Below, in pieces: positions 49,904-62,105 of a stretch of DNA of 64,000 nt. This DNA is from JAFECT01 sp963838235 (GTDB taxonomy: Bacteria > Pseudomonadota > Alphaproteobacteria > Caulobacterales > Caulobacteraceae), in contig CAWIQJ010000005.1 of NCBI GenBank assembly GCA_963838235.1, positions 744,001-808,000 of the forward strand, read 5' to 3'. The notes beneath the pieces are model-generated. The model had not been told where the DNA came from and ran no database searches. It saw only the letters and a program-made list of their open reading frames with translations. Both the position numbers and the translations under genes were made by a program. How positions within the stretch are numbered: the first letter of the stretch is position 1; every line of letters begins with the position of its first letter.

Positions 49904-51638
49904 ATGACTTCCCGGCGTAACCCGTTGTTCCGGAGCGTGCTTCTTTGCGCAGCCGCGAGCGTCTTCGTGGTGTTCGGCTCCGGAGCCGCCCTGGCCCAGA
50001 CCGAAGACCCAGCTCCGCCGAAGATCGCGCCGTCCGTCGACACGCCGTCGCTCTACGGCGCCTTCCTGGGCGGCGAGTTCGCCCTCGACAGCAACGGCGG
50101 CGCCGAGGGGGCCAGGCTGCTCATCGGGGCGGCGACGGAACGGCCCGACGACGCCCTGCTGCGCGAGCACGCCTTCGCCGCAGCCCTGCTGATCGGCGAT
50201 ATCCCCGCCGCCGCGCGCCTGGCGCCGGATGACACCGACCCGACCATGGCCTACCGCGGCCTGGCCACCGTCACGCGAATGGCCGAAGCCCTTGCCGAGG
50301 ATCACGGCGGCGAGGCCGAGAAGATCTTGAGCGCGGCCCCGGCCGGCCTGCCTGGTCGCGGCGCCTTGCTGCTGCTCAAACCCTACGCCGAGGCGGCGGC
50401 AGGCGACTGGGACAAGGCAGTCGCCCCGCACCCGGCCGACGGCGAGCGCCTCGTGGCGCTGCTCGACCAGACCACCCGCGCCCAGCTCCTGGAGATGCGC
50501 GGCCGCTATCCCGAGGCGGAGGCGCTGTTGAAGGCGCTCGCCGACGACAGCATCACCGCGGGCCTGTTTGCCCAGCCCTACGGCGAGTTCCTCGAACGCC
50601 GCGGCCGGGCGCGTGACGCGGTCGCCGCCTACGACAAGGGCCTGGCCGCCAGCCCGAACGATCCGGAACTCACCGCCGCGCGTGATCGCGCGAGGAGCAT
50701 CGGCGCATCCCAACCGCCGGCGCCGTCGATCAAGCGCGGCGCGTCCGAGGCCCTGACCTATGCGGCCGGAACCGCAGCCAGCGAGCGGCAGGTGCAGCTC
50801 AGCCTGTTCTACGCGCGCCTGGCGGTGCGGCTCGATCCCAAGAACAGCCAAGCCTGGCTCTACTGCGGTGACGCGCTGTCGTCCGGCAAGGAGGAGGCGG
50901 AGGCGCGCGAATGCTGGTCCCACGTCGATCCGGCCAGCCGGGGCTACGCCGAAGCGCGCACCCGCACCGCCTACAGCCTGCAGGGCACGGGCGACCTGGA
51001 CGGCGCACTCGCCATCGCGCGCGAGCTGGCCCGCGGCGACCAGGTTCATCGCATCGAAGGCGAGCTCCTGCTGGCGGAGCTCGAGCGCACCTCGAGCCAT
51101 TTCGCTGAGGCCGATCAGGCGCTGGATCAGGTGCTGGCCTGGGGCGCCAACGACTGGCGCGTCTACTACATGCGCGCCGCCGTCCGCGAACGCCTTGGGC
51201 GCTGGCCCGACGCCGAGTTCTGACCTCAAGACCGCCATGAAGACGGCGCCGGATGAGCCTGAACTGTTGAACTTTTTGGGCTACCAGTGGATCGACCGCG
51301 GCGAGGATGTGAAGGGCGGTCTCGCGCTCATCGAGCGGGCGGTGAAGGCGCGGCCCAACTCGGGCTCGATGCAGGACTCGCTGGGCTGGGCGCACTTCAA
51401 GTTGGGCGACTATCCCTCCGCCGTGAACGACCTCGAGCGCGCCGTGCTGCTGGAGCCGTCCGACCCCGAGATCAACGACCACCTGGGCGACGCCTATTGG
51501 ATGGTCGGCCGCAAGGACGAGGCCTCCTACCAGTGGCGGCGCGTCCTGACCTTCGGACCCGACGACAAGGAAAAGGTCCTGGTCGAGGCCAAGCTGAAGG
51601 ACGGGCTGGTCCCGAAAGCCCAGGTCGCCGGCCAGTGA
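49904..51638 (+). CDS. Periplasmic tetratricopeptide-repeat protein (one frameshift)
   Basis: A signal peptide (ending GAALAQTED) leads into about ten TPR-like repeats (AQPYGEFLERRGRARDAVAA; LFYARLAVRLDPKNSQAWLY; VKGGLALIERAVKARPNSGS; DSLGWAHFKLGDYPSAVNDL; INDHLGDAYWMVGRKDEASY). The frame stops early at 51223 because of an extra T at about 51219; removing it joins DAE to SDLKTAMKTAPDEPELLNFL and gives about 577 residues. The last three repeats match the conserved end of many alphaproteobacterial TPR proteins located before ispE. Its partner is unknown. A palindromic repeat follows the stop by 14 bases. Confidence 0.86.
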
Positions 51639-51651
51639 ACTTCAGCGCTGG

Positions 51652-51760
51652 AGCACGATGCGATCAGATGACTCATCTGATCGTTGAATCGTGCTTAGAA
51701 TCAAAAATTAGAGCGCGTTGTGACCGCAAAACCGGGGTCCACTTTTGCGCAACGCGCTCT
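51652..51760. repeat. Two-hairpin palindromic repeat element overlapping the ispE start
   Basis: Hairpin 1: AGCACGAT (51652-51659) with ATCGTGCT (51688-51695), inner GATCAGATG with CATCTGATC and a three-base loop. Hairpin 2: AGAGCGCGTTG (51710-51720) with CAACGCGCTCT (51750-51760), inner CGCAAAA with TTTTGCG. The style resembles intergenic palindromic repeats I know from alphaproteobacterial genomes. The second hairpin contains the GTG start and the first codons of ispE. Only one copy is seen in this window. Confidence 0.82.
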
Positions 51761-52630
51761 GGCGCCGGCCAAGATCAACCTGTTCCTGCACGTGGGGCCG
51801 CTGGAGGCCTCGGGCTTCCACTCAGTGACCAGCCTCGCCGTCTTCGCCGACGTCGGCGACCGGGTGAGCCTGGCGCCGGCCGAGACCTTCGAATTCGTCG
51901 TGGTCGGCCCGTTCGCCCCGGCGCTGGCCGGCGAAGGCCGCAACCTCGTGCTCGAAGCGGTGCGGGGCCTGGAGGCTGAGACCGACCTGCCGCTCGGGCC
52001 CGTCCGCGTCTTGCTGGAAAAGACCCTCCCTGTGGCCGCCGGGATCGGCGGCGGCACGGCGGACGCGGGAGCGACCCTGCGCCTGTTCAACCGGGCATTC
52101 GATCTGGGTCTCGACCAAGGCGCGCTGGAACGCATCGCCGCCGGCCTCGGCTCGGATGGGCCGCTGTGCCTCAGAAGCGCGCCCGCCATCGCTGAGGGGC
52201 GCGGAGAGCGGCTGTCGCCCGCCCCGGACCTGCCGGAACTGCACGCGGTGCTGGTCAACCCGGGCAGGCCGTGTGCGACCGGTGCGGTCTATGCCGCCTT
52301 CGACGGTGGGGGATCGGCGCGGCCGGTGGACCTGCCCCACCTGCCCAGAGGTTCGAGAGCGCGGGCGAACTTGCCGCCTTCCTGGCGCTCACCCGCAACG
52401 ATCTGGAGCGGCCGGCGGTCCTGGTCGAGCCCGGCGTGGGGAAAGTGCTGGCCCGCCTGCACGCCGCCCCCCAGACACTGCTGGCCCGGATGTCCGGGTC
52501 GGGGGCGACCTGTTTCGCCCTGGTCGAGGGGGAGCTGGAGGCCGAGAGCCTGGCGGCGGACGTGGCGCGCGAGACCCCCGCTTGGTGGGTGACGCCGTGT
52601 CGGCTGGGCGGCCCCTGGGAGGGGTGCTAA
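51720..52630 (+). CDS. ispE: 4-diphosphocytidyl-2-C-methyl-D-erythritol kinase (one frameshift)
   Basis: A GHMP kinase of the non-mevalonate isoprenoid pathway, which phosphorylates CDP-methylerythritol. Motifs in order: APAKINLFLHVGPLEASGFH, SLAVFADVGD, the ATP loop PVAAGIGGGTADAGATLR, VNPGRPCATGAVYAAF and the C-terminal LLARMSGSGATCFALVEGE. One base is missing near 52340, splitting it between VDLPHLP and FESAGELAAFLALTRN; repaired it is about 303 residues. The only plausible start is the GTG at 51720, inside a palindromic repeat, which encodes an N-terminal extension (VTAKPGSTFAQRAL) not expected in the family. Confidence 0.92.
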
Positions 52631-52786
52631 GTTGACGCAGGCTCAGCCGTTTTCTAGTCACAAGCCGGGGATAGAAAAATCCGAAACACGGAACAGTCCC
52701 GCGTCGCCGAAAACCCGCGCCGCGAGCCGGGCCCAGGCCGACGTTCCGGCGAACTTCCCACTGGTTCAAAACCTTCGAGGCCCTCG

Positions 52787-53356
52787 ATGACCTTCTTCCG
52801 CTTCGCCGCCGTCATGGCCGCCGCCCTTCTGGTCGCCGCGCCCGCCATGGCCCAGTCGACGCCTACCGCTCCCGTGGGGGCCCCGCGATCCAACGTGCCC
52901 ATTCCCGTGCCTCCGCCCGTCGCCCAGCCCATCCCCACCGGCGACGTGATTCAGACCCTGCAGGCGCGGGGCAACTTCACGGTCTTCCTGAAGCTGGCGG
53001 ACGCTGCGGGGATTACCTCGACGCTGAAGACGCTGCCCAGCATCACCGTCTTCGCGCCCGACGACGCGGCTTTCGGCAAGCTCGCGCCCGGCATCGTCGA
53101 TGGGTGGATCGACACCGACGACAAGGACGGTCTGCAGCGGCTGATGCTCTATCACGTGATCAACGCCAAACTCACCAGCGACCAGATCATGGGCCACTAC
53201 AGCGCCATCCAGACGGTGGCCGGCAGCTCGGTTCAGATCGACGGCAACCAGGGCGACGGCAAGGTGCACATCGACGCCGCCGTCGCGACCCAGAACGACA
53301 TCGCCGCGACCAACGGCAACATCTTCGTCATCGACCGGGTCCTCGCGCCTCGCTGA
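52787..53356 (+). CDS. Secreted fasciclin (FAS1) domain protein
   Basis: A 189-residue protein with a signal peptide ending APAMAQS, a proline-rich linker (VPIPVPPPVAQPIP) and one FAS1 domain. Landmarks are NFTVFLKLADAAGITSTLK, the H1 box ITVFAPDDAAFGKLAPG, the YH motif LMLYHVINAKLTSDQI and the H2-like end NGNIFVIDRVLAPR. FAS1 proteins mediate adhesion or bind the cell surface. It is monocistronic, with a strong terminator directly downstream. Confidence 0.92.
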   Translation: MTFFRFAAVMAAALLVAAPAMAQSTPTAPVGAPRSNVPIPVPPPVAQPIPTGDVIQTLQARGNFTVFLKLADAAGITSTLKTLPSITVFAPDDAAFGKLAPGIVDGWIDTDDKDGLQRLMLYHVINAKLTSDQIMGHYSAIQTVAGSSVQIDGNQGDGKVHIDAAVATQNDIAATNGNIFVIDRVLAPR

Positions 53357-53394
53357 GCCCGACGCGCTAAGGCTTTCATCGGCTTGATAAGGCA

Positions 53395-53426
53395 GTCGGC
53401 GGACCCTATGGTCCGCCGACTTTTTT
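53395..53426 (+). terminator. Rho-independent terminator after fasciclin gene
   Basis: GTCGGCGGACC-CTAT-GGTCCGCCGAC is a perfect 11-bp stem followed by six T's. It lies between the fasciclin stop and the GTG of glyQ, 20 bases before the latter. Confidence 0.95.
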
Positions 53427-53445
53427 GCACCTGCGAACAAACCCC

Positions 53446-54341
53446 GTGACCGACCAACCGCTTTCGTTTCAGGACCTTATCCTGACGCTCCAGACCTATT
53501 GGGGCGATCAGGGCTGTCTGATTCTGCAGCCCTACGACATCGAGGTGGGGGCGGGCACCCTGCACCCGGCGACGGTGCTGCGCGCGCTGGGTCCCAAGCC
53601 GTGGCGCGCCGCCTATGTGCAGCCCTCGCGGCGGCCCGGCGACGGCCGCTACGGCGAGAACCCGAACCGGCTGCAGCACTATTACCAGTTCCAGGTGATC
53701 CTGAAGCCGAACCCCGACAACCTGCAGGACCTCTATCTCGGGTCGCTGAAGGCCATCGGCATCGACCCGACCCTGCACGACATCCGCTTCGTCGAAGACG
53801 ACTGGGAGAACCCCACCGTGGGCGCCTGGGGCCTCGGCTGGGAGGTCTGGTGCGACGGGATGGAGGTGACCCAGTTCACCTACTTCCAGCAGGTCGGCGG
53901 CCTCGACGTGTTTCCGGTGGCGGGCGAGCTGACCTACGGCCTCGAGCGCCTGTGCATGTACGTGCAGGGCGTCGACAACGTCTTCGACCTGAAGTTCAAC
54001 AAGGCCGGCGTCACCTACGGCGAGGTGTTCCTCGAAAACGAACGCGAACAGTCGGCCTTCAATTTCGAGGTCGCCGACGTCGAGGTGCTGAAGCGCGAGT
54101 TCGAGGACATGGAGCGAATGGTTCCAATAATCCTCGCCGCCAAGGGTCCCCAGGGCCAACCGCTGGCGCTGCCCGCCTACGACCGCGTGCTGAAGGCCTC
54201 ACACCTGTTCAACCTGATGGACGCGAGAGGCGCGATCGCCGTCGCCGAGCGCCAGAGCTACATCGGCCGCATCCGCGACCTGTGCAAAGCCTGCGCGGAA
54301 GCGTGGGTGCAGGTGCAGGGGGAGAACGCGGTCGGGGTTAA
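53446..54341 (+). CDS. glyQ: Glycyl-tRNA synthetase alpha subunit
   Basis: The catalytic alpha subunit of the heterotetrameric class II glycyl-tRNA synthetase: SFQDLILTLQTYWGDQGCLI, YDIEVGAGTLHPATVLRALG, YVQPSRRPGDGRYGENPNRL, VQGVDNVFDLKFN. I prefer the GTG at 53446 (MTDQPLSFQ) to the in-frame TTG at 53425, which lies in the terminator's T run. As given, the frame runs straight into the beta subunit through the GGGG run at 54334-54337. If one G is missing there, the next codons read GGT-TAA and glyQ ends at 54341 with 298 residues, the usual size, two bases before the ATG of glyS. The alternative is a true alpha-beta fusion. Confidence 0.92.
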
Positions 54342-54342
54342 G

Positions 54343-56566
54343 ATGCCCCAGCTCCTCCTCGAACTCTTCTCCGAAGAAATTCCCGCCCGCATGCAGGCCA
54401 ATGCCGCACGCGATCTCGAGCGGCTGTTTGTCGACAAACTCAAGGACGCGGGCCTCCAGCACGGCGCCGTGCGCGCGTTTGCCGGGCCGCGCAGACTCAC
54501 CCTCGTGGTTGATGATCTACCGGCTGCCCAAGAGGACCGTGTCGAGGAGCGCAAAGGCCCGCGCGTCAACGCCCCGGAACAGGCGCTTGAGGGCTTCCTG
54601 CGCTCCACAGGTCTGACCCGCGACCAACTGGTCGAACGCGACGGCGTGCTGGTTCGCCAACATCGCCCGCAGGGCCGCCCGACGCCGAGATCATCGCCGA
54701 GATCGCCGAGGCGGTCGTGCGCGGCTTCCCCTGGCCGAAGTCGATGACCTGGGGGACGGGCTCGCTACGCTGGGTGCGGCCGCTGCAGCGGATCCTCTGC
54801 CTGTTCGACGGCGCAGGTGGTTCCGTTCACGATCGACGGCATCGCCAGCGGCGATCTGACCGAAGGCCACCGGTTCATGGGGTCCGGCCAGCCGGTGAAG
54901 GTTGCGGGCTTCGACGACTATCGCGAGGCGCTCGTCGACAACTTCGTCGTGCTCGACGCCGAGGAGCGCAAGCAGCGCATCCAGGAACGCGCGCCAACAC
55001 TCTGCGCCGACGCGGGTCTCGAACTGGTCGAGGACGAAGGGCTGCTGGACGAAGTCGCGGGACTCGCCGAATGGCCGATCCCGATTCTGGGCGAGATGGA
55101 CCCGGCCTTCCTCGACCTGCCGCCGGAGGTGATCCGCACCTCCATGCGCACGCACCAGAAGCTATTTCGCGGTGCGCGACCCGCGCGACGGCAAGCTCGC
55201 GCCGCACTTCGTCGTCGTCGCCAACATCGAGCCGATCGACGGCGGCAAGGCTGGTCGCCGCCGGCAACGCGCGCGTGCTGTCGGCGCGCCTGAACGACGC
55301 GCGGTTCTTCTGGGACGAGGACCGCAAGGCCGGCAATTTCGAGCGCTGGCTGGACAAGCTGAAGCGGCGTCACCTTCCACGCCAAGCTCGGGACCATGGC
55401 CGAGCGGGTCGCGCGGCTCGAGCGACCTCGCGCTCGACATCGCGCCCCTGGTCGGCGCCGACCCGGAGCAGGCCGCGCGAGGCCGCGCGGCTGGCCAAGG
55501 CCGACCTCGCCTCGGGCATGGTCGGCGAGTTCCCCGAACTGCAGGGGGTCATGGGCGGCTACTACGCGCCGCGCCGCCGGCGTTGACCCGGTCATCGCCG
55601 ACGCGATCGCGCGATCACTACAAGCCGCAGGGACCGAGCGACGAGGTTCCCGACGGCGCCGCTCACCGTCGCGGTCGCGCTGGCCGACAAGCTGGACACT
55701 GCTGGCTCGGGTTCTTCGCGATCAGGCGAGAAGCCGACCGGATCGCGCGATCCCTATGCGCTGCGCCGCGCCGCGCTGGGTGTGATCCGGATCGTGCTGC
55801 AGAACCGCGTACGCGCCGGGCTCTACAAGTTCCTCACCCTGGCGTCGCGCGGCCACATGGAACGGGCGGGCGTGCCGTGGCCCGCGGAGCACCGACGAGC
55901 CGTTCTGGCAGGCGCTGGCGCACCTCGGTCGTCCGCGCGAGACGCATCGCATCCGGGACAAAAACCGTTTCCGCCGACGACGATACAGGCGCGCTGGACC
56001 CACATCCGCGAGTCGATGCGAAGACCTCGTCGCCTTCTTCGCCGAGCGCCTGAAGGTTCTGCTGCGCGAACAGGGCAAGCGCCACGATCTGGTCGACGCG
56101 GTGTTCGCGCTCGGCGACGACGACCTGGTGCGCATCGTTGCGCGGGTCGAGGCGCTCGAGCGGTTCCTGAGATCCGAAGACGGCGCCAACCTGCTGGCCG
56201 GCTACAGGCGCGCGTCCAACATCCTGGCGGCCGAGGCCAAGAAGGGCCCGCTGCCGAAACCGGTGACCGCGCGATCCTGACCCGGCGCGCCCGCCGGCGG
56301 AGGAGCGCGCTGTCCAAGGCGCTCGACGCGCGCTGGCCGCAAGCTGGAGACCGCAGCTCGAGCGCCGAGGATTTCGCCGCCGCGATGCGCGCGCTCGCCG
56401 GCGCTGCGCGGGCCGGTGGACGCCTTCTTCGACAAGGTGCTGGTGAACGATCCGAGACGCCGGACGAGCGGAGAACCGGCTGAGACTACTCGTCGCGCGT
56501 GCGCGATGCGATGGGTCGGGTGGCGGACTTCTCGCTGATTTCGGGTGAGGCGATGGAGCATGGTCG

Positions 56567-56570
<4 letters not shown>
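54343..56570 (+). CDS. glyS: Glycyl-tRNA synthetase beta subunit (many frameshifts)
   Basis: Starts MPQLLLELFSEEIPARMQ, the standard beta-subunit opening, and continues as RGFPWPKSMTWGTGSLRW, VPFTIDGIASGDLTEGHRFM, IPILGEMDPAFLDLPPEVIR, NARVLSARLNDARFFWDEDR, MVGEFPELQGVMGGYYA, SRDPYALRRAALGVIRIVLQ, GKRHDLVDAVFALGDDDLVR and a C-terminus near VADFSLISG. More than fifteen single-base shifts occur, for example extra bases at about 54814, 55164, 55251, 55365, 55423, 55473, 55569, 55609, 55652 and 55724. The fragments together give a full-length protein of about 700 residues, so sequence error is the best explanation. The end is uncertain; the TGA at 56568 would overlap the ppdK start. Confidence 0.88.
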
Positions 56571-59281
<2,711 letters not shown>

Positions 59282-59356
59282 CCGCTCAGCAATAATTCCG
59301 AGTCCGCTGCATCCGAAGGCGGGGTTGCGGGCCTCTCACTGGGGGAGGGCCGTCTC

Positions 59357-60538
59357 ATGCATAAACCGATTGGTCTGGCGCTCATCGTAATCCTGGGCTT
59401 TGCCTGGGCGGGCCTCGCGAACGCCGCCGAGGTGCGGATCGCGCCGGCGGACTTCATCGTCCTCAACCCGACCAATCCGAACGCCGGCTATGCCGACCTC
59501 ATCGTCCACGCCGCGGGCGTGCGCGCCGGGGCGGGCGAGCGGCTGAAGGTCGAACGGCTCACCATCGAACTCTTGAGCCAGGGCCGAGTGATGGAGCAGG
59601 AGGACGAGCCCGTCGAAACCCTGGTCGCCGACACTCAGCGCCTGGCGGGCGCGCCCGTGCGCGAATTCATGACCGGCCAGCTGCTCGACCCCAAGGGGCC
59701 GGACGGCGTGTTCGGCGCGCCGACCACCTTCGCCCACAGCGCGGAGATTGCCGGCGGTCAGGCGCTGTTCGTCACCCGCCGGCATTTCAGCGTGGATTTC
59801 AGACCCGACGCGGCGCGGGTCACGGTGTTCGCGACCGATGCGAACGGCGCGCCGGTCAGAGTCGAGGCGACAGTTCCGGTGCATCCGTACAAGTCGCCGA
59901 TCGTCTACCGCTTTCCGCTCGACGGTGCCTGGCTGATGCGCGCCGTACCGACCGTCGGCAGCCATCACCGCTTCAATCCCTCGACGGAGTTCGCGTCCGA
60001 CTTCTTCAAGATCGACGGCGACGGCCGGACCGCTCACGGCGACCGCATGGATCCGGCCGCCTGGTATGGCTGGGGCCAGCCGGTGCGCGCCGCCGCCGAC
60101 GGCGAGGTTGTGCGCGTGATCGCCGACCAGATGCAGGCTCGCGAAGCCTTCGTCCCCAAGCCCGGGGAGACCGGCGAACAGGCCGGCGCACGCATCGAAG
60201 CCATGATGATGGCGCGCGCCAACGCCGACTTCGCCGCCGCCGAGGCGGGCAATCTGATCACCCTCCGGCATATCTCCGGCGGCGTGGTGGAATATTCGTC
60301 CTACGGCCACCTGAAGGCGGGCAGCGTGCGCGTGAAGGTCGGCGACCATGTCATCGCGGGCCAGCAGATCGCGGAGGTCGGCGATACCGGCGACAGCCCC
60401 GCGGTGCACCTGCACTTTCAGATCAACGCCGGACCCGACGCCATGACCGCCAAGAGCCTGCCGGTGGTCTTCGCCGACGTGCGCGACGTCATGGGCGAGG
60501 GCGAACTCGGCAAGATGGTGACCAACGCGCCGCGCTGA
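59357..60538 (+). CDS. M23-family metallopeptidase (LytM-like), periplasmic
   Basis: A 393-residue protein with a signal peptide ending LANAAE. The N-terminal half is a beta domain of unknown type (NPTNPNAGYADLIVHAAGV). The C-terminal half is an M23 domain: first zinc ligands in SHHRFNPSTEFASDFFKIDG, the groove WGQPVRAAADGEVVRVIADQ, the block LITLRHISGGVVEYSSYGHL and the HxH motif AVHLHFQINAGP. It could cleave peptidoglycan cross-links or act as a non-catalytic LytM factor; the first ligand set departs slightly from the classical HxxxD spacing. The ATG has a GGGGGAGGG site. It follows the error-rich ppdK gene, and the frame is clean again. Confidence 0.86.
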   Translation: MHKPIGLALIVILGFAWAGLANAAEVRIAPADFIVLNPTNPNAGYADLIVHAAGVRAGAGERLKVERLTIELLSQGRVMEQEDEPVETLVADTQRLAGAPVREFMTGQLLDPKGPDGVFGAPTTFAHSAEIAGGQALFVTRRHFSVDFRPDAARVTVFATDANGAPVRVEATVPVHPYKSPIVYRFPLDGAWLMRAVPTVGSHHRFNPSTEFASDFFKIDGDGRTAHGDRMDPAAWYGWGQPVRAAADGEVVRVIADQMQAREAFVPKPGETGEQAGARIEAMMMARANADFAAAEAGNLITLRHISGGVVEYSSYGHLKAGSVRVKVGDHVIAGQQIAEVGDTGDSPAVHLHFQINAGPDAMTAKSLPVVFADVRDVMGEGELGKMVTNAPR

Positions 60539-60547
60539 CGCCGCGCC

Positions 60548-60970
60548 TCACGATCCGACGACGCGATCGCGATTGCGGTCGTGCAGGTTCGCAACGTCGG
60601 GCGTGAGGGCTTCGGCGAAGTCGGCGGCTTCGAAGACCGGACGGATCTCGATTTCGCTCGGCCCGGGCATGGGGTTGGGACAGCGCTTCACCCAGGCGAT
60701 CGCCTCGTCCATGTCCTTGACCTCCCAGAGCCAGTAGCCGGCGATCAGTTCCTTGGTTTCGGTGAAGGGCCCGTCGATCACGGTCCGGTCCGCCCCGCTG
60801 AACGCGACGCGCTTTGCAACGGAAGTCGGTTTCAGACCGTCGCCGCCCTTCATGATTTCGGCGTTGATCAGTTGCTCGTTGTACTTGCCCATGGCCTCGA
60901 GCAGCTCGGTGGTGGGCAGTGCGCCCGCTTCGCTGTCCTTGGTCGCCTTCACCATCACCATAACGCGCAT
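60548..60970 (-). CDS. YCII-related (DGPF domain) protein
   Basis: A 140-residue protein of the YCII/DGPF family, a ferredoxin-like fold dimer. Signature: MRVMVMVKATKDSEAG at the start, DGLKPTSVAKRVAFSGADRT, then DGPFTETKELIAGYWLWEVK and DEAIAWVKRCPNPMPGPSEI. In many genomes such genes sit beside ECF sigma factors of the SigJ-type; none is adjacent here. The ATG at 60970 with an AAGGAG site is preferred over upstream codons. Confidence 0.93.
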   Translation of the reverse strand: MRVMVMVKATKDSEAGALPTTELLEAMGKYNEQLINAEIMKGGDGLKPTSVAKRVAFSGADRTVIDGPFTETKELIAGYWLWEVKDMDEAIAWVKRCPNPMPGPSEIEIRPVFEAADFAEALTPDVANLHDRNRDRVVGS

Positions 60971-61057
60971 CGTCGCATCTCCTTCGAGCTTCCCCCCTAG
61001 GACGCCCAACCGACGGTCCAGCCGACAGCCGCCCTAAATCTTTTTTACCTCGGCCGG

Positions 61058-62062
61058 TCAGACGCCGTTCGGTCGGGCAGCCTGCGCCTCGGCGCGCCGG
61101 CGGATAACGTGCAGGACGTTGGTGTGAAAGTCGCGGATGAACACCCGGCCCCACCAGGCGCAATAGGCGTTAAAAGGCGTCCGCTCAAGATAGGTGGTCG
61201 TGAGTGTAACGCGTGTGCGGCGCGCGCTGAGCGGTATAAGGCTATAACCGCCGCGCTCGACCAGCAGGTTAGGCCCGTCGACCTTGATGTGGCCTTCGAC
61301 CGATTTCGGGATCGAGGTGTCGCTGAAGTCGAAAGTCCAGACGAGCGATCGATTCTCGCGCCAAACCAACACCCGTTCCTTAAAATGGATCGAGGGGCCC
61401 CAGCTCGCGTAGCGGACCGCACCGACGCCTTCGCCGACCATCCGCGCGTCCGTGGGCTTGGGCACGCCCAAGACGTCCTGGGTGAAGGTCCACGCGGTCT
61501 CATGCGGTTTGATGGCGCGAGCGTCGACCAGGTTGCGCCAGACCACAGGTGCAGGCGCCTCGATATCGACCGTGGAAACCACGCTCTGTTCGACCGAGGG
61601 ATAGTTGATCTGACGTTCGGCGGGAACGGCGAGAAGCGGCAGGGCGAGGATCGCGAAACAGTAGAACGACGCCGCGACGAACCCCAGGATCAGTCGCATG
61701 AGGAGCGATCCGACGACCGCGCCGGCGAGGAACAGCGGTATGGCCATCACCACGCAAACCCCACCCTCGCGAAACGCGACGACGCCCGCGACGAGTGTGC
61801 TCCCGACGATGATCGCCGCCGCCACGACGTGGGTTACATAGGGCAGCCGCCCCTTCGGATCGATAATGAGCGAGGTCAGGCAAGCCGCGCCGACCGGCGC
61901 GCCGATCAGGAAGCTGACGCTGATCTGGCCCCAGCCGGGCGCACGGTAGCCGGCGACGAGATAGAGAAAGCTCGCGTAGACGAGCGCAAACACGATGGCG
62001 CAGGCCCACATCCGCCGGCGGGGCAGGCTGGGTTGCGTGGTCGCCTTTGGCGAGTTCGTCAT
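61058..62062 (-). CDS. Membrane-anchored SRPBCC-domain protein
   Basis: A 334-residue protein. The first 150 residues hold about four transmembrane helices (MWACAIVFALVYASFLYLVA; LGFVAASFYCFAILALPLLA). A cytoplasmic or periplasmic SRPBCC/START-like domain follows, opening with VSTVDIEAPAPVVWRNLVDA, then MVGEGVGAVRYASWGPSIHF and LVWTFDFSDTSIPKSVEGHI, and closing with a long helix. SRPBCC domains bind hydrophobic ligands; the membrane-fused form is of unknown function. The gene is 43 bases downstream of panC on the same strand. Confidence 0.8.
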   Translation of the reverse strand: MTNSPKATTQPSLPRRRMWACAIVFALVYASFLYLVAGYRAPGWGQISVSFLIGAPVGAACLTSLIIDPKGRLPYVTHVVAAAIIVGSTLVAGVVAFREGGVCVVMAIPLFLAGAVVGSLLMRLILGFVAASFYCFAILALPLLAVPAERQINYPSVEQSVVSTVDIEAPAPVVWRNLVDARAIKPHETAWTFTQDVLGVPKPTDARMVGEGVGAVRYASWGPSIHFKERVLVWRENRSLVWTFDFSDTSIPKSVEGHIKVDGPNLLVERGGYSLIPLSARRTRVTLTTTYLERTPFNAYCAWWGRVFIRDFHTNVLHVIRRRAEAQAARPNGV

Positions 62063-62105
62063 CGCGCCAGTGAAGCCGCAGCGTCGAGCAAAGGCAATGG
62101 CCGGT

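Noticed and set aside
48118..50043. 641-codon minus-strand frame opposite ETF-QO
   Set aside because: Shadow frame with Gly/His/Arg/Val repeats; the plus-strand enzyme has a complete FAD and Fe-S motif set.
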